Notes under the pieces: model-generated
What the model saw: the letters and a program-made list of their open reading frames with translations, nothing else
What the model was told of the DNA's origin: nothing
Databases searched by the model: none
Shown: piece by piece, positions 16,248 to 24,730 of the stretch
How positions within the stretch are numbered: position 1 is the first letter of the stretch
Layout: every line of letters begins with the position of its first letter
Assembly: GCA_012026795.1 (NCBI GenBank)
Contig: VEPM01000033.1
Location: forward strand, 1-48,791
Reading direction: 5' to 3'
Length of the DNA stretch: 48,791 nucleotides
Origin: Candidatus Methanoperedens sp.
Lineage (GTDB): Archaea; Halobacteriota; Methanosarcinia; Methanosarcinales; Methanoperedenaceae
Program-made: the position numbers and the translations under genes

Positions 16248-17687
16248 ATGTCGATGCGCAAGGATAATGACAGAAAAGTGGAACAAACAGAAAGATTTTC
16301 TATTGACGAAGCTCTTCACTCTCTCGATAAAAAAGAATTATTTGACCTCTTACAGGATATTCTGGGACAAAAACCTGAGATATTCGAGCTTATTCTCGAA
16401 TGGTTCAAAGAAAAACAAAAAACTTCTCCTGAAAAAGGAACAAAGAAAACGTCCATAAACGACGAGCTATTAATGGAATACTGGAGTGATGCAAGAGAAA
16501 TAATCTCTAAATTCAATGAATATGGCGGAGGGTCTGAAGATGATGAAGATGAAGCCTGCTCTTATTTAAATCGCATTTCAGATATAAGCAACGAAGGGAA
16601 TATATCCACCGCCGCCAAGATTAGATTTTTAGATGATGCCTTTGAAGAGTACAATAATGAAAATTCGGGTCTAGAAGATGCAATGATGGATGTTTTTTTC
16701 GAAATATGCCATACAAAAGAAGAATGGGAGTACCTGGTAAAAAAACTTGATGAACACCCCTCCGACTGGAGGAAAAAACTCATAATGGATATCCAGAAAG
16801 AGCATCTTCATAATGATAAAGCGTATCTGGCAGAACGAATGAAAAAACTTCACTATGGAATGGATTACTGGGATCTGGCAAAATTTTATGTCGAGAAAGG
16901 AGATATAAAGAAAGCCGTGGAAATAGCAGAAGGGGGATTATTAAAAGGAGAAGGACGACAGACGGAACTGTTTGAATTTTTGTCTGATCATTATGCAAAT
17001 AGTCAGGATACCGCAAATCTTGAGCGTGTCGTACAGTGCGCGATCAAGAAAAACAGCGACGAAAAGGAGATGCTTGACAGATTATTTGAATATTATAAAG
17101 CACAGAAAGATTATGAAAACGCCAAAAGAGCGATCTTGAAAGCATTCAAGTATGTGAAAAAAGCCGGATATATTCCAGAAGTAAGGTCATATGCACACTA
17201 CAATAAAATGAAAATGTTCCTGGTTGAAGCAGATTGGAAAAAGATCGAGCCGAAAATTATCCAGGAAGTTCGAGAAAAAGACCTGGAAGAATATATGCGA
17301 ATTTGTCTGGATAAAAACATGAAAAAAGAAGTGGTAGATATATTGTTAAATCCGCCAAAAAAACGACCTGGTTTCGGACACTTTTCTTATAGAGAATATG
17401 ACTTTGATGAATTCGCAAATCGGTTAAAAGAAGAGTTCCCGGAGGATATCATTAAATATTACTGGCAAAAAGCATATAATTACATCCAGAATGGGAATAG
17501 AGATACATATCGTATTGCAGCAAGATATCTGGGAATGGTTAAACACGTTTATATCGATGTGTTAAATGAAAAATCGAAGTGGGAACAGCGTTTTTCCAGT
17601 CTAAAAGTAGAATTTAAGAAACGTCCCGCATTTCTGGAGGAGTTGAATAATTATGAAAGAAAGGAGTATGATGGTTTAGATGATTAA
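16248..17687 (+). CDS. Helical-repeat protein, SWIM-associated-like, unknown function
   Basis: A 479-residue acidic, almost wholly alpha-helical protein. The N-terminus (IDEALHSLDKKELFDLLQDILGQKPEIFELI) and the TPR-like middle (for example DYWDLAKFYVEKGDIKKAVEIAEGGLLKGEG, about residues 205-235) resemble the C-terminal part of SWIM zinc-finger proteins. No SWIM CxCx(n)CxH motif is present, no signal peptide and no transmembrane segment. It probably acts as a cytoplasmic scaffold (inference). It overlaps the next gene by eight nucleotides, so the two form a translationally coupled pair. Little ribosome-binding sequence precedes the ATG, and leaderless translation is possible. I cannot assign a function. 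Confidence 0.8.
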   Translation: MSMRKDNDRKVEQTERFSIDEALHSLDKKELFDLLQDILGQKPEIFELILEWFKEKQKTSPEKGTKKTSINDELLMEYWSDAREIISKFNEYGGGSEDDEDEACSYLNRISDISNEGNISTAAKIRFLDDAFEEYNNENSGLEDAMMDVFFEICHTKEEWEYLVKKLDEHPSDWRKKLIMDIQKEHLHNDKAYLAERMKKLHYGMDYWDLAKFYVEKGDIKKAVEIAEGGLLKGEGRQTELFEFLSDHYANSQDTANLERVVQCAIKKNSDEKEMLDRLFEYYKAQKDYENAKRAILKAFKYVKKAGYIPEVRSYAHYNKMKMFLVEADWKKIEPKIIQEVREKDLEEYMRICLDKNMKKEVVDILLNPPKKRPGFGHFSYREYDFDEFANRLKEEFPEDIIKYYWQKAYNYIQNGNRDTYRIAARYLGMVKHVYIDVLNEKSKWEQRFSSLKVEFKKRPAFLEELNNYERKEYDGLDD

Positions 17688-18642
17688 TGAAAAGAATGTA
17701 AACCAGGCAATATTTGACTACTCAAACAAAAAATATGGAAAACGATTAAAGGAACTATTCAAGAGATATCTGGATGAATTCCCCGAAAAAGATGCGGAAC
17801 TACCCGAAGAAAAATGGCGTAACAATTTTCTTTCGTGGCTATTTTTTGAAAAAGTGCTTCCGGAAACAGGCATGACCATTGCAGAAGAATTTGCAGAAAA
17901 CACGCCTGACTTGAGTCCTGAAATGAGAGTGAACGTTATGCAGATGAAAAACATTATCCGATCCAGATTTATAGTAATTTCCAGAAAGGGTTTATTTTTA
18001 AAGATCAAGGATATGGAGGGAAACAAAGTCTATAAGGTTAAATTACATGCTTCATGTCCCGTATATCCAAACGCCGTTTTAACTGGAAGGATTCATCCAT
18101 TTGGCGATCATTACCGTTTCGCCGGCGTATTTTTTATGTCAACATCGCCGCTTATATTGGATCCAGATATTCTTATGAGTGCTTATGAGAATAAAGGGCT
18201 TAAGAAGATCGAGAGCATTCTATTACGCAAGGGTTCTTCTCTACAGTCAATAATGAACAAATATCCAGCCCATTGGATAGATTGGATGTGCAAGCATTAT
18301 GGTTTGAAAGAAAGACTTAAAACTGAAAAAGTCAGGGCGATTGAGAATAAAATTGCAAATGACCTCCCTCAGATCGTTTCAGAATTGCCTGAAAAGTCTA
18401 AGGAAGCGCTTGATTTTTGTATCAAACAGGGCGGATTTGTGAAATATGGTCAGCTCAAAGAATACGATGATGATATGGATTTCTTCTGGAAGGAGGGAAA
18501 AACCTTATCCACAATTGGCTTGCTGAGGCAGAAAGGACTGCTGGTTGTTGGAAAAATGGTTTATGGAGATAGACAATTCAAGGTCGCGTTTATACCTGTT
18601 GAAATCCGTGATGGTTTAAAATCTGTACTGTCCGCTAAATGA
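17680..18642 (+). CDS. Unknown protein partnered with the helical-repeat protein
   Basis: A 320-residue soluble protein I do not recognise. The first 100 residues are helical (FKRYLDEFPEKDAELPEEKWRNNFLSWLFFEKVLP). A central beta-rich module follows (about 95-155, including FIVISRKGLFLKIKDMEGNKVYKVKLHASCPVYPNAVLTGRI), which could be a small barrel. The helical C-terminus contains a winged-helix-like stretch near GGFVKYGQLKEYDDD...LLRQKGLLVV. It overlaps the preceding gene by eight nucleotides, implying the products work together. There are no catalytic motifs of nucleases, ATPases or proteases that I can see. Confidence 0.75.
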   Translation: MINEKNVNQAIFDYSNKKYGKRLKELFKRYLDEFPEKDAELPEEKWRNNFLSWLFFEKVLPETGMTIAEEFAENTPDLSPEMRVNVMQMKNIIRSRFIVISRKGLFLKIKDMEGNKVYKVKLHASCPVYPNAVLTGRIHPFGDHYRFAGVFFMSTSPLILDPDILMSAYENKGLKKIESILLRKGSSLQSIMNKYPAHWIDWMCKHYGLKERLKTEKVRAIENKIANDLPQIVSELPEKSKEALDFCIKQGGFVKYGQLKEYDDDMDFFWKEGKTLSTIGLLRQKGLLVVGKMVYGDRQFKVAFIPVEIRDGLKSVLSAK

Positions 18643-18732
18643 TTATCTGGAACCGATGGAAATATCAGAGCCATGAACAATCGTGCCCTCCCTATCCATC
18701 TTTTATTATTCCATAAATAGAGAAAACTATGT

Positions 18733-19081
18733 TCAAATCAACTTTTCTTTCAATAATATCTCAAATGTCTCATCAAGGAACTCTTCCGGCGTCACATGAT
18801 TTGCCCCATCGCCACTTCTATCATGAGCTTCGGGATTTTCAAAAGGATGTTTATGCCAATCTCCACCCACGCAGTCCCTGCCATATAACCTGTTTCATCT
18901 TTAGTTCATCAAAATCCATTTTATACCGTTCATGAAAAGTCTTATCCATCAACTTATATTCGGCAAGACGCCTGCGCAATTCGTTTATTACAAGCTGGAT
19001 CGTCCCCTCCTCAGGTTCTTTTTTTAAGAGATTTTTATAGATATATTGGAATTCAGAGGGAAGTTTTACTGAGACGGGCAT
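18733..19081 (-). pseudogene. Decayed toxin-antitoxin remnant (antitoxin head joined to toxin tail)
   Basis: From 19081 the frame encodes a ribbon-helix-like antitoxin N-terminus (MPVSVKLPSEFQYIYKNLLKK, then LAEYKLMDKTFHERYKMDFDELK) but ends after 76 residues in an unrelated-looking tail. In the next frame, from about 18905 to a TGA at 18733-18735, the sequence reads like the C-terminus of a small toxin: GRDCVGGDWHKHPFENPEAH, later VTPEEFLDETFEILLKEKLI. The simplest explanation is a deletion or frameshift that fused the 5' part of an antitoxin gene to the 3' part of a TumE-like (DUF6516-type) toxin gene. The family assignment of the tail is tentative; the frame switch is seen directly. Confidence 0.5.
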
Positions 19082-19206
19082 AATTTTATCACGAGTTCGT
19101 ATTTGATTCTAATGCTTTATTAAGACTTCTTCTTATTATATATTTAATTGAGATGCTAGATATTATAATTAAGTCATGTCTATTATATTCCTATTAGTTC
19201 AGGATA

Positions 19207-19896
19207 TCATATTGATTTTTCTTTCCATCCTATAAACCCAGGATTTTTATCCCGATGTTTAAAATAAATATCCATGTTTTCTTTCGTTTTTTCAAGATAA
19301 AACAAGGTTTCATACGTGAGACCATGCATTCTTTCTTCAATCTCTATTCTTAATTCTTTAGATTGATCCTTTTTCCACCAGGGGACGATGTCTACTTTAT
19401 ACTCTTTTGGTAAACCTTTAATCAAGAAAGGTTCAGTTTCATGATATATCGGAGATATACTATGCATATTATTTTCATAAACTATTAGCAATGTATGACC
19501 CTTGACATGATAATCCTCAGCAAATTTTGAGTAAAAAAGACCTGAGCCAATGGTATAATCCAAGTTATTGTTAGGATCAGGCCGATATGTGAAATCTCCT
19601 ATACCAATAGTTCCTCTTAAAGGAATTTTTTTACAAAAAGATTTATAGAAAATTTGTTTGGAATAATCAACAGCTTCTTTAAGTTCTTTAAATCCTGCAA
19701 CAACCTGATCCGAAAATACTCTATAAAAAATTTTTTTTCCATCAGATTCTTTAAAACAATCCTTTATTATCCCATGAAATTCTATAAGAACTGAATCTGC
19801 TGTTTCTCTATGCTTTGAAATAAGATTTGAAAAACCCAATATGTCTGCATAAAGTACATTCTTGCATGTAAAAGATTCAATCTCATTAGTAATCAT
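19207..19896 (-). CDS. Class III nucleotidyl cyclase-homology domain protein
   Basis: The 229-residue protein is a stand-alone cyclase-homology domain. Both metal-binding aspartates have counterparts: D18 in YADILGFSNLI and D63 in VFSDQVVAGF. The central strand PLRGTIGIGDF (92-102) also fits the family. The region where active cyclases carry the transition-state Asn/Arg (usually xAVNxAARL) reads GLFYSKFAEDYH here, so catalysis is doubtful or altered. No sensor, membrane or effector domain is fused to it. It lies 12 nt downstream of alaS on the same strand, yet has no obvious link to it. Confidence 0.75.
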   Translation of the reverse strand: MITNEIESFTCKNVLYADILGFSNLISKHRETADSVLIEFHGIIKDCFKESDGKKIFYRVFSDQVVAGFKELKEAVDYSKQIFYKSFCKKIPLRGTIGIGDFTYRPDPNNNLDYTIGSGLFYSKFAEDYHVKGHTLLIVYENNMHSISPIYHETEPFLIKGLPKEYKVDIVPWWKKDQSKELRIEIEERMHGLTYETLFYLEKTKENMDIYFKHRDKNPGFIGWKEKSI

Positions 19897-19908
19897 ATTT
19901 TGTTTTCC

Positions 19909-22650
19909 TTACTCCACCTTCTCCCTCACCATCTCCACGCCCTTCTCCAGCGCCTCCTCTATCCTCGCAACATCCGTCCCCCCGCCCTGAGCTATCCCCG
20001 GCTTTCCGCCACCGCCTCCGCCCAGGAACTTTGACATCTCGCGCACGATTGCGCCTGAGTTCACACCCATTTTCTGCGCGCGCGCACCCGCCGCCACAAC
20101 GATCTTAACGCCCGTCTTGTCACTTACAAGGATCGCTACAACATCGTCGTTCTTGCCAAACTCGGTGGCTGCCTTGATAAGCTCCTCAACGTCAGCATTA
20201 GGTATCTTCTTTGCAAGCACTTTCAGGCCATTAATACCAGCAGCATCGCTCATCATCGCCTTCACTCTGGCTTGCGCAAGTTCTGCTTTTAAGCGTTCGT
20301 TCTCTTTCTTGAAATCCTTCCATTCCTCAAAGAACCTGTTCACGGTATCAGGAAGCTGGTCAGGTGAAACACGAAGCGCTTCTGAAGCTTTATTTAAAAG
20401 CTCATCCCTTTCCTGCATGCGTTTTACAGCAGCCTCACCTGCCGAGAATTCGATACGTTCAACACCATCCTGGATCCTCTCTGTCTTTATGAGCTTGATA
20501 GGGCCTATCAATCCTGTATTTGGAACATGAGTTCCGCCGCATGCTTCCACATCATTCCCCACCCGCAGAATGCGTATCTCCTTTCCCGGTGGCACACCGC
20601 CCTGGTAAAGAACAAAACCGTAACGCTGTTCAGCCTCGATCCTGTCCATCCAGTCGATGAGTACTGGCTGGTTCTTCATCACTGCCCTGTTCGCAAAAAG
20701 TTCTATCTCTTTGAACTCTTCATCAGTAATACGTTTAAAATGCGTCAGGTCAAGCCTTGCCCTGTCTGTGGACTTCTGCGCGCCTGTTTGCCAGATATGC
20801 TTTCCTAACACGGATTTGGCGGCCTCGTTCACAATATGCGTGGCAGTGTGATGTCTCATATGCGCCATCCGCCGCTCCCAATCGATTTTCCCTTTTACAG
20901 TATCGCCTTTCTTAAATCCGAAATCAGAATCAGTCTCATGGACTATAACCCCATTTAGATTCTGCACATCCACCACGTTTGCAACATAATCATTGACCAA
21001 AAGGGTCCCATGGTCAGAAGGCTGGCCTCCGCCTTCAGGATAGAACATTGTCCTGTCAAGTATAACATTGTTCTCAATAACATCAAGAACCTTTGCCTCA
21101 AACTCCATTTGTTCGGGATATTCATAATAGAGCTTCCGGGTTGACGGTAGATCTAATGGAAGCTTCTCTTCTTCCTCTGTTTGCGCCTTGCTGTGCGATT
21201 GCGCTACAAGTGAATAGAACGTATCAGGGAGTTCCACTACGACACCTGCTTCTTTTGCGACTTCACGGGTTATCTCAGGAGGGATACCATGCGTATCATA
21301 TAACTGTATAATTTCACCAAGAGGGATTGCCTGTTTTTTCTCCTTGAAATGCGATGCAGTCTTCTTCACAAGTTTCGTTCCGCGCTCAATGGTATCTGCA
21401 TATTTCTCTTCTTCAAGCGCCACAATTTCCCTTATCGTATCAAGCCGCTCCCTGAATTCAGGGTATTCTGGGAAATTCCGTATCTGCATCTCGATAATTT
21501 CAATCAGGGGTTCCCTGATATCCAGTTCTTTCATAAGCCGGAGCGTCCTGCGAAGCACCAGTCTTGTGAGATAACCTGCTTTCACATTCGACGGGATTAT
21601 GCCATCACCCAGCATGAATGCAAGGCATCTTGAATGGTCGGTAATAGAATAAACGGTCTCAACAGGAACCATGATTCTCTGGAGTTTTTCAACCGTCGTG
21701 CCAATGCTGTCCGCCACTTTCTTCCTGAGCTGTAGAAGGTTTGCCTGTCCGCTTATATCCATTACACCGGCTAATCTTGCATTTTGCGAGAAGATCTCTG
21801 CGTATTCGGGATTTTCAATAGAATGCTCAATACCCGCAAGGTCCATGAGTTCGTTCACAATTTTAGGGAACACGGCATCATATATTGTAGGCGAGCCTTT
21901 TGATGCCCACACGAACCTCTCAAGACCATATCCCGTATCAACAATATAATTGTCCATCTTTTCGTAGGTCTCACCTTTTATATTTATTGAGCCGCCTTTT
22001 GTCTGCTTTAAATCCATGAAAACAAGTGTGGCAAGTTCAAGTCCTCCCACCAGTACTTCAACGCTGGGACCTGCATTTCCCCCGCCTGCCCAGGGCGCTT
22101 CCTTATAGGTTACTGCATTCAGGTCAAGGCCAAGACTGGCAAGCAGGGAATCACATAACTCAACAGTCCTGTCCTTCCAGTATATTTCCTGCCCTCGTTT
22201 GTTAAAGCAGTGGTGAGCCATCATCTCAAATGTCGTAAGATGGCGTCCGCTGCGGCCTACTGCATCAAGATCATCAAGACGGATGCAGGGCTGCGATATT
22301 GTGAGAGGATTTGCAGGCGGCGGGACAAGGCCGGATGTAACGAAAGGCTGGAAATCCGCAATGGAAGCGATTGTTAGATAAATATCATCACGCCAGCGTG
22401 CGATAACAGGATAACGGTTTACGCGTGTATGTCCCTCTTTCTCGAAAAATGAAAGATACGCTTCCCGCATCGATGATATTTCAAATTCTTTCTTGAAAAC
22501 CGGCTTTCCTATAAATGAATATGAAACGCAGGGCGGGTCTCCGCAGAATTCAGTTTCAGGATCCCTGGTCCAGAAATTCTTGCCGCACTTTGGGCACTGT
22601 TTTCGTACAAATCCATTATCTTTGAAATAATCAAGCTGGTACTCGTCCAT
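19909..22650 (-). CDS. alaS: Alanyl-tRNA synthetase, archaeal type
   Basis: AlaRS charges tRNA-Ala and edits Ser/Gly mischarging. The 913-residue protein has the archaeal N-terminal zinc-binding extension (CPKCGKNFWTRDPETEFCGDPPC), the class II catalytic core (RWRDDIYLT, ISQPCIRLDDL) and the editing domain. Editing-site metal ligands are visible as HHTATHIV and CGGTHVPNTG. A C-terminal DHHA1-like domain carries the glycine-rich FLGGGGGGKPGIAQGGG. It is full length with no missing motif. A short dyad (22663-22690) lies just upstream of the ATG. Confidence 0.97.
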   Translation of the reverse strand: MDEYQLDYFKDNGFVRKQCPKCGKNFWTRDPETEFCGDPPCVSYSFIGKPVFKKEFEISSMREAYLSFFEKEGHTRVNRYPVIARWRDDIYLTIASIADFQPFVTSGLVPPPANPLTISQPCIRLDDLDAVGRSGRHLTTFEMMAHHCFNKRGQEIYWKDRTVELCDSLLASLGLDLNAVTYKEAPWAGGGNAGPSVEVLVGGLELATLVFMDLKQTKGGSINIKGETYEKMDNYIVDTGYGLERFVWASKGSPTIYDAVFPKIVNELMDLAGIEHSIENPEYAEIFSQNARLAGVMDISGQANLLQLRKKVADSIGTTVEKLQRIMVPVETVYSITDHSRCLAFMLGDGIIPSNVKAGYLTRLVLRRTLRLMKELDIREPLIEIIEMQIRNFPEYPEFRERLDTIREIVALEEEKYADTIERGTKLVKKTASHFKEKKQAIPLGEIIQLYDTHGIPPEITREVAKEAGVVVELPDTFYSLVAQSHSKAQTEEEEKLPLDLPSTRKLYYEYPEQMEFEAKVLDVIENNVILDRTMFYPEGGGQPSDHGTLLVNDYVANVVDVQNLNGVIVHETDSDFGFKKGDTVKGKIDWERRMAHMRHHTATHIVNEAAKSVLGKHIWQTGAQKSTDRARLDLTHFKRITDEEFKEIELFANRAVMKNQPVLIDWMDRIEAEQRYGFVLYQGGVPPGKEIRILRVGNDVEACGGTHVPNTGLIGPIKLIKTERIQDGVERIEFSAGEAAVKRMQERDELLNKASEALRVSPDQLPDTVNRFFEEWKDFKKENERLKAELAQARVKAMMSDAAGINGLKVLAKKIPNADVEELIKAATEFGKNDDVVAILVSDKTGVKIVVAAGARAQKMGVNSGAIVREMSKFLGGGGGGKPGIAQGGGTDVARIEEALEKGVEMVREKVE

Positions 22651-22662
22651 AATATCTGGGGG

Positions 22663-22690
22663 TAGTTATTGTTAAGGAAATAGATAACTA
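22663..22690. promoter_or_regulatory. Inverted repeat upstream of alaS
   Basis: TAGTTAT (22663-22669) and ATAACTA (22684-22690) are perfect 7-base arms around 14 bases, ending 12 nt before the alaS ATG on the minus strand. It could be an operator or a small leader hairpin. With AT-rich arms this short, chance occurrence is also possible. Confidence 0.3.
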
Positions 22691-22730
22691 TTCTGGAAAA
22701 ACATCTGAAATTCTAAATAATCCTGGAAAA

Positions 22731-24173
22731 TCAACTTGTTTCTTTCTGCATCCCTATGACAGTCAGGAATCGTTTTACTACAGCCTCCTCAGCCAGTTTG
22801 AGAAGCGTCTGTTTATCTTTTGTACCGCTGAAAACCCCAAGAGGGATCTGTGCGCCTCCAAGCGTGGCATGTCCTCCGGCCTTATCAGCACCGAATGCAT
22901 CTGTCAGGATCTTTCCGATATTTATCCTGTCGTCCCGCGATCTTCCGGAAATATATATCGTATCTTCACTGAGACCAAAAACCAGGGTTGTGGTTATTCC
23001 TTCAAGGGTCAGCATGTAATCCGCAGCCTGGGCAAGAGTATCCCTGTCGCGTATCGTCCCGACATTTGAGATAAGGTAACTGCCTTTTATCTGCCTGTTC
23101 TTGATAGCTTCACCAAGAATATCTATCGACTCAGTAGATTTTGAGGGCGTTTCTATGCGGTTCAGTATATCATGATTTGCAAGAGGAAATAGATATGCTG
23201 CGGCGGTCATGTCAGCAGGATCGGTATTTCTGCGAAAGTCATTTGTGTCCACTTTTATACCATATAATAGCGCTGTTGCAAGCTCGGTTTTTATAGGTAT
23301 CTCAAGTTCCTGGAGATATTTTGTCATTATGGTAGCAGTCGCACCTATGTTTGGTCTTATGTCTATGTATTCTGCATCTACTTCTTCCAGATTGGCCTGG
23401 TGGTGGTCGATCACAATGCTGACCCTAGTTCCAGGGGGAAGTAAATTATTTACGCCTGGCGCCGATGATTCAATGAGTGCTATTTTCTTATAATCTGATG
23501 CCTTGAAGTCTTTTGACTGGTCCATCTCTATATCAAGGAGGTTTACAAAAGCTTTGTTTTCATGATGCCCTATTACTCCCCTGTACAGGATGTCCGCTTT
23601 GACCCCTACGCTGTTCGCGATTTCCTTCAGGCCCATAGCGCTTGAGATGGCATCCGGGTCAGGATTATCATGGACTATGATCGCAAGTTTTCCTTCACCT
23701 ACAGTATTGATTAATTTCTTCAGGTCCTGGGCAAGTTTTACGGATTTCATTTTTTCTATATACTGTACAATAGCTGATGCTATCGCTTTTATTGGTAAAT
23801 TTGAAGGGAGGACCACCAGGTCAGCGCCGGCAACTTCCATTTCTTCCTTTTCCTGGTAAGTATTGACTCTTGTAACTATCTGGACATCTGGAGCTTTTTT
23901 CCGGATAAAATTCAAAGCTTTCTTATTTGCTTCGATGTCAGAACTCATTATAAAAACAGATTCGATATTCTGGAGATCCAGACTTGAGAGAATTTCAGTA
24001 TCACCGATATTTCCCTGCACAGCATTGAGGTTTTGTTCTTTTAATGTCTGGACCTTTGCAGCATCATTATCTACAAGGATAATATTCTTAGTCCTGGTCT
24101 CAAGCTCTTTCGCAAGAGCAAGACCAATGCCTCCGCTACCAAGAACCGCATATATTGCTTTAACGGGTTTCAA
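22731..24173 (-). CDS. TrkA-N / DHH-DHHA1 phosphoesterase fusion
   Basis: The 480-residue cytoplasmic protein fuses an N-terminal Rossmann NAD(H)-binding TrkA-N domain (YAVLGSGGIGLALAKELE, LVDNDAAKVQTL) to a DHH phosphoesterase. The DHH part has IVHDNPDPDAISSAMGL (metal-binding Asp residues), IVIDHHQAN (the DHH motif) and a DHHA1 domain ending GGHATLGGAQIPLG. DHH proteins of this shape cleave nanoRNA or cyclic dinucleotides; the Rossmann domain suggests redox or nucleotide control. The start is a TTG preceded by GAGGAG; no ATG fits in the open frame. Its substrate cannot be fixed from sequence alone. Confidence 0.9.
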   Translation of the reverse strand: MKPVKAIYAVLGSGGIGLALAKELETRTKNIILVDNDAAKVQTLKEQNLNAVQGNIGDTEILSSLDLQNIESVFIMSSDIEANKKALNFIRKKAPDVQIVTRVNTYQEKEEMEVAGADLVVLPSNLPIKAIASAIVQYIEKMKSVKLAQDLKKLINTVGEGKLAIIVHDNPDPDAISSAMGLKEIANSVGVKADILYRGVIGHHENKAFVNLLDIEMDQSKDFKASDYKKIALIESSAPGVNNLLPPGTRVSIVIDHHQANLEEVDAEYIDIRPNIGATATIMTKYLQELEIPIKTELATALLYGIKVDTNDFRRNTDPADMTAAAYLFPLANHDILNRIETPSKSTESIDILGEAIKNRQIKGSYLISNVGTIRDRDTLAQAADYMLTLEGITTTLVFGLSEDTIYISGRSRDDRINIGKILTDAFGADKAGGHATLGGAQIPLGVFSGTKDKQTLLKLAEEAVVKRFLTVIGMQKETS

Positions 24174-24288
24174 TTCACTTGAGTTCTCCTCGATATGAAA
24201 GCCTCCTATCTTACTCTCTATATTAAGTAGCTTGTATTATGGATTTACAGCGTTTTATATTTATGGTTTTAGGACGGTTAATTTTTGA

Positions 24289-24450
24289 TCAAACGAACGA
24301 TCTTTCCCCCGAAGATGACCTGCCCTGAGAACAGCGAATACATACGCCTTCTCCTGTGATGCACCGGGAACATACTAAACTTCCGCATAACATGCATGTA
24401 TGCAGCTTTCCCGGTCGTCCACATATACTACAAACTCCAGTTACTTCCAT
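24289..24450 (-). CDS. Small four-pair cysteine zinc-ribbon protein
   Basis: A 53-residue ORF beginning MEVTGVCSICGRPGKLHTCM. Nine cysteines occur, mostly in CxxC pairs (CSIC, CMLC, CSRC, CIRC), as in small archaeal treble-clef or HIT/B-box-like zinc proteins. GGAGGG precedes the ATG at a suitable distance, which strongly supports translation. The C-terminus is serine-rich and basic. It sits between the DHH phosphoesterase and a second tiny ORF on the same strand. The function is unknown; such proteins usually mediate protein or RNA contacts. Confidence 0.75.
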   Translation of the reverse strand: MEVTGVCSICGRPGKLHTCMLCGSLVCSRCITGEGVCIRCSQGRSSSGERSFV

Positions 24451-24491
24451 ATACTCCCTCCAGGTAAATACTAAAAATTAAATATTAAAAA

Positions 24492-24620
24492 TTAAGATGC
24501 TTGATATGGGACATAATATTCCTCTATCATCCATGATTCAAGCGCCACAGGTTGTTTTTTCCCCATATTTTTCATCAAAGCAGAGCGTTTTTGTTGGATT
24601 TCTGATATTTTGTTATTCAT
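24492..24620 (-). CDS. Possible 42-residue small protein
   Basis: The minus-strand ORF starts MNNKISEIQQKRSALMKNMG and ends in EEYYVPYQAS. It has a basic amphipathic N-terminal helix and an acidic/aromatic tail, and codon use looks like the neighbours. No convincing ribosome binding site is seen and I recognise no family. It lies between the zinc-ribbon gene and GGGP synthase in a spacer that otherwise has no gene. The remainder of 24621-24730 shows no feature I can support. Confidence 0.35.
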   Translation of the reverse strand: MNNKISEIQQKRSALMKNMGKKQPVALESWMIEEYYVPYQAS

Positions 24621-24730
24621 TTATACCAATGTCATCCCGGATGACAGTCTCCATGTGATTTTAGTCCTTATAAGAATTTAAAGTTATCGATTCGGTCGTG
24701 TATCTTGAGTATCATGATGAAAGCTTGTTA

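Noticed and set aside
18729-18935. Plus-strand ORF over the toxin-antitoxin remnant
   Set aside because: The minus-strand frames read as recognisable protein, while this one does not.
19207-19896. Pycsar-type antiphage system
   Set aside because: No effector (TIR or transmembrane cyclic-nucleotide receptor) is adjacent, and the catalytic region is altered.
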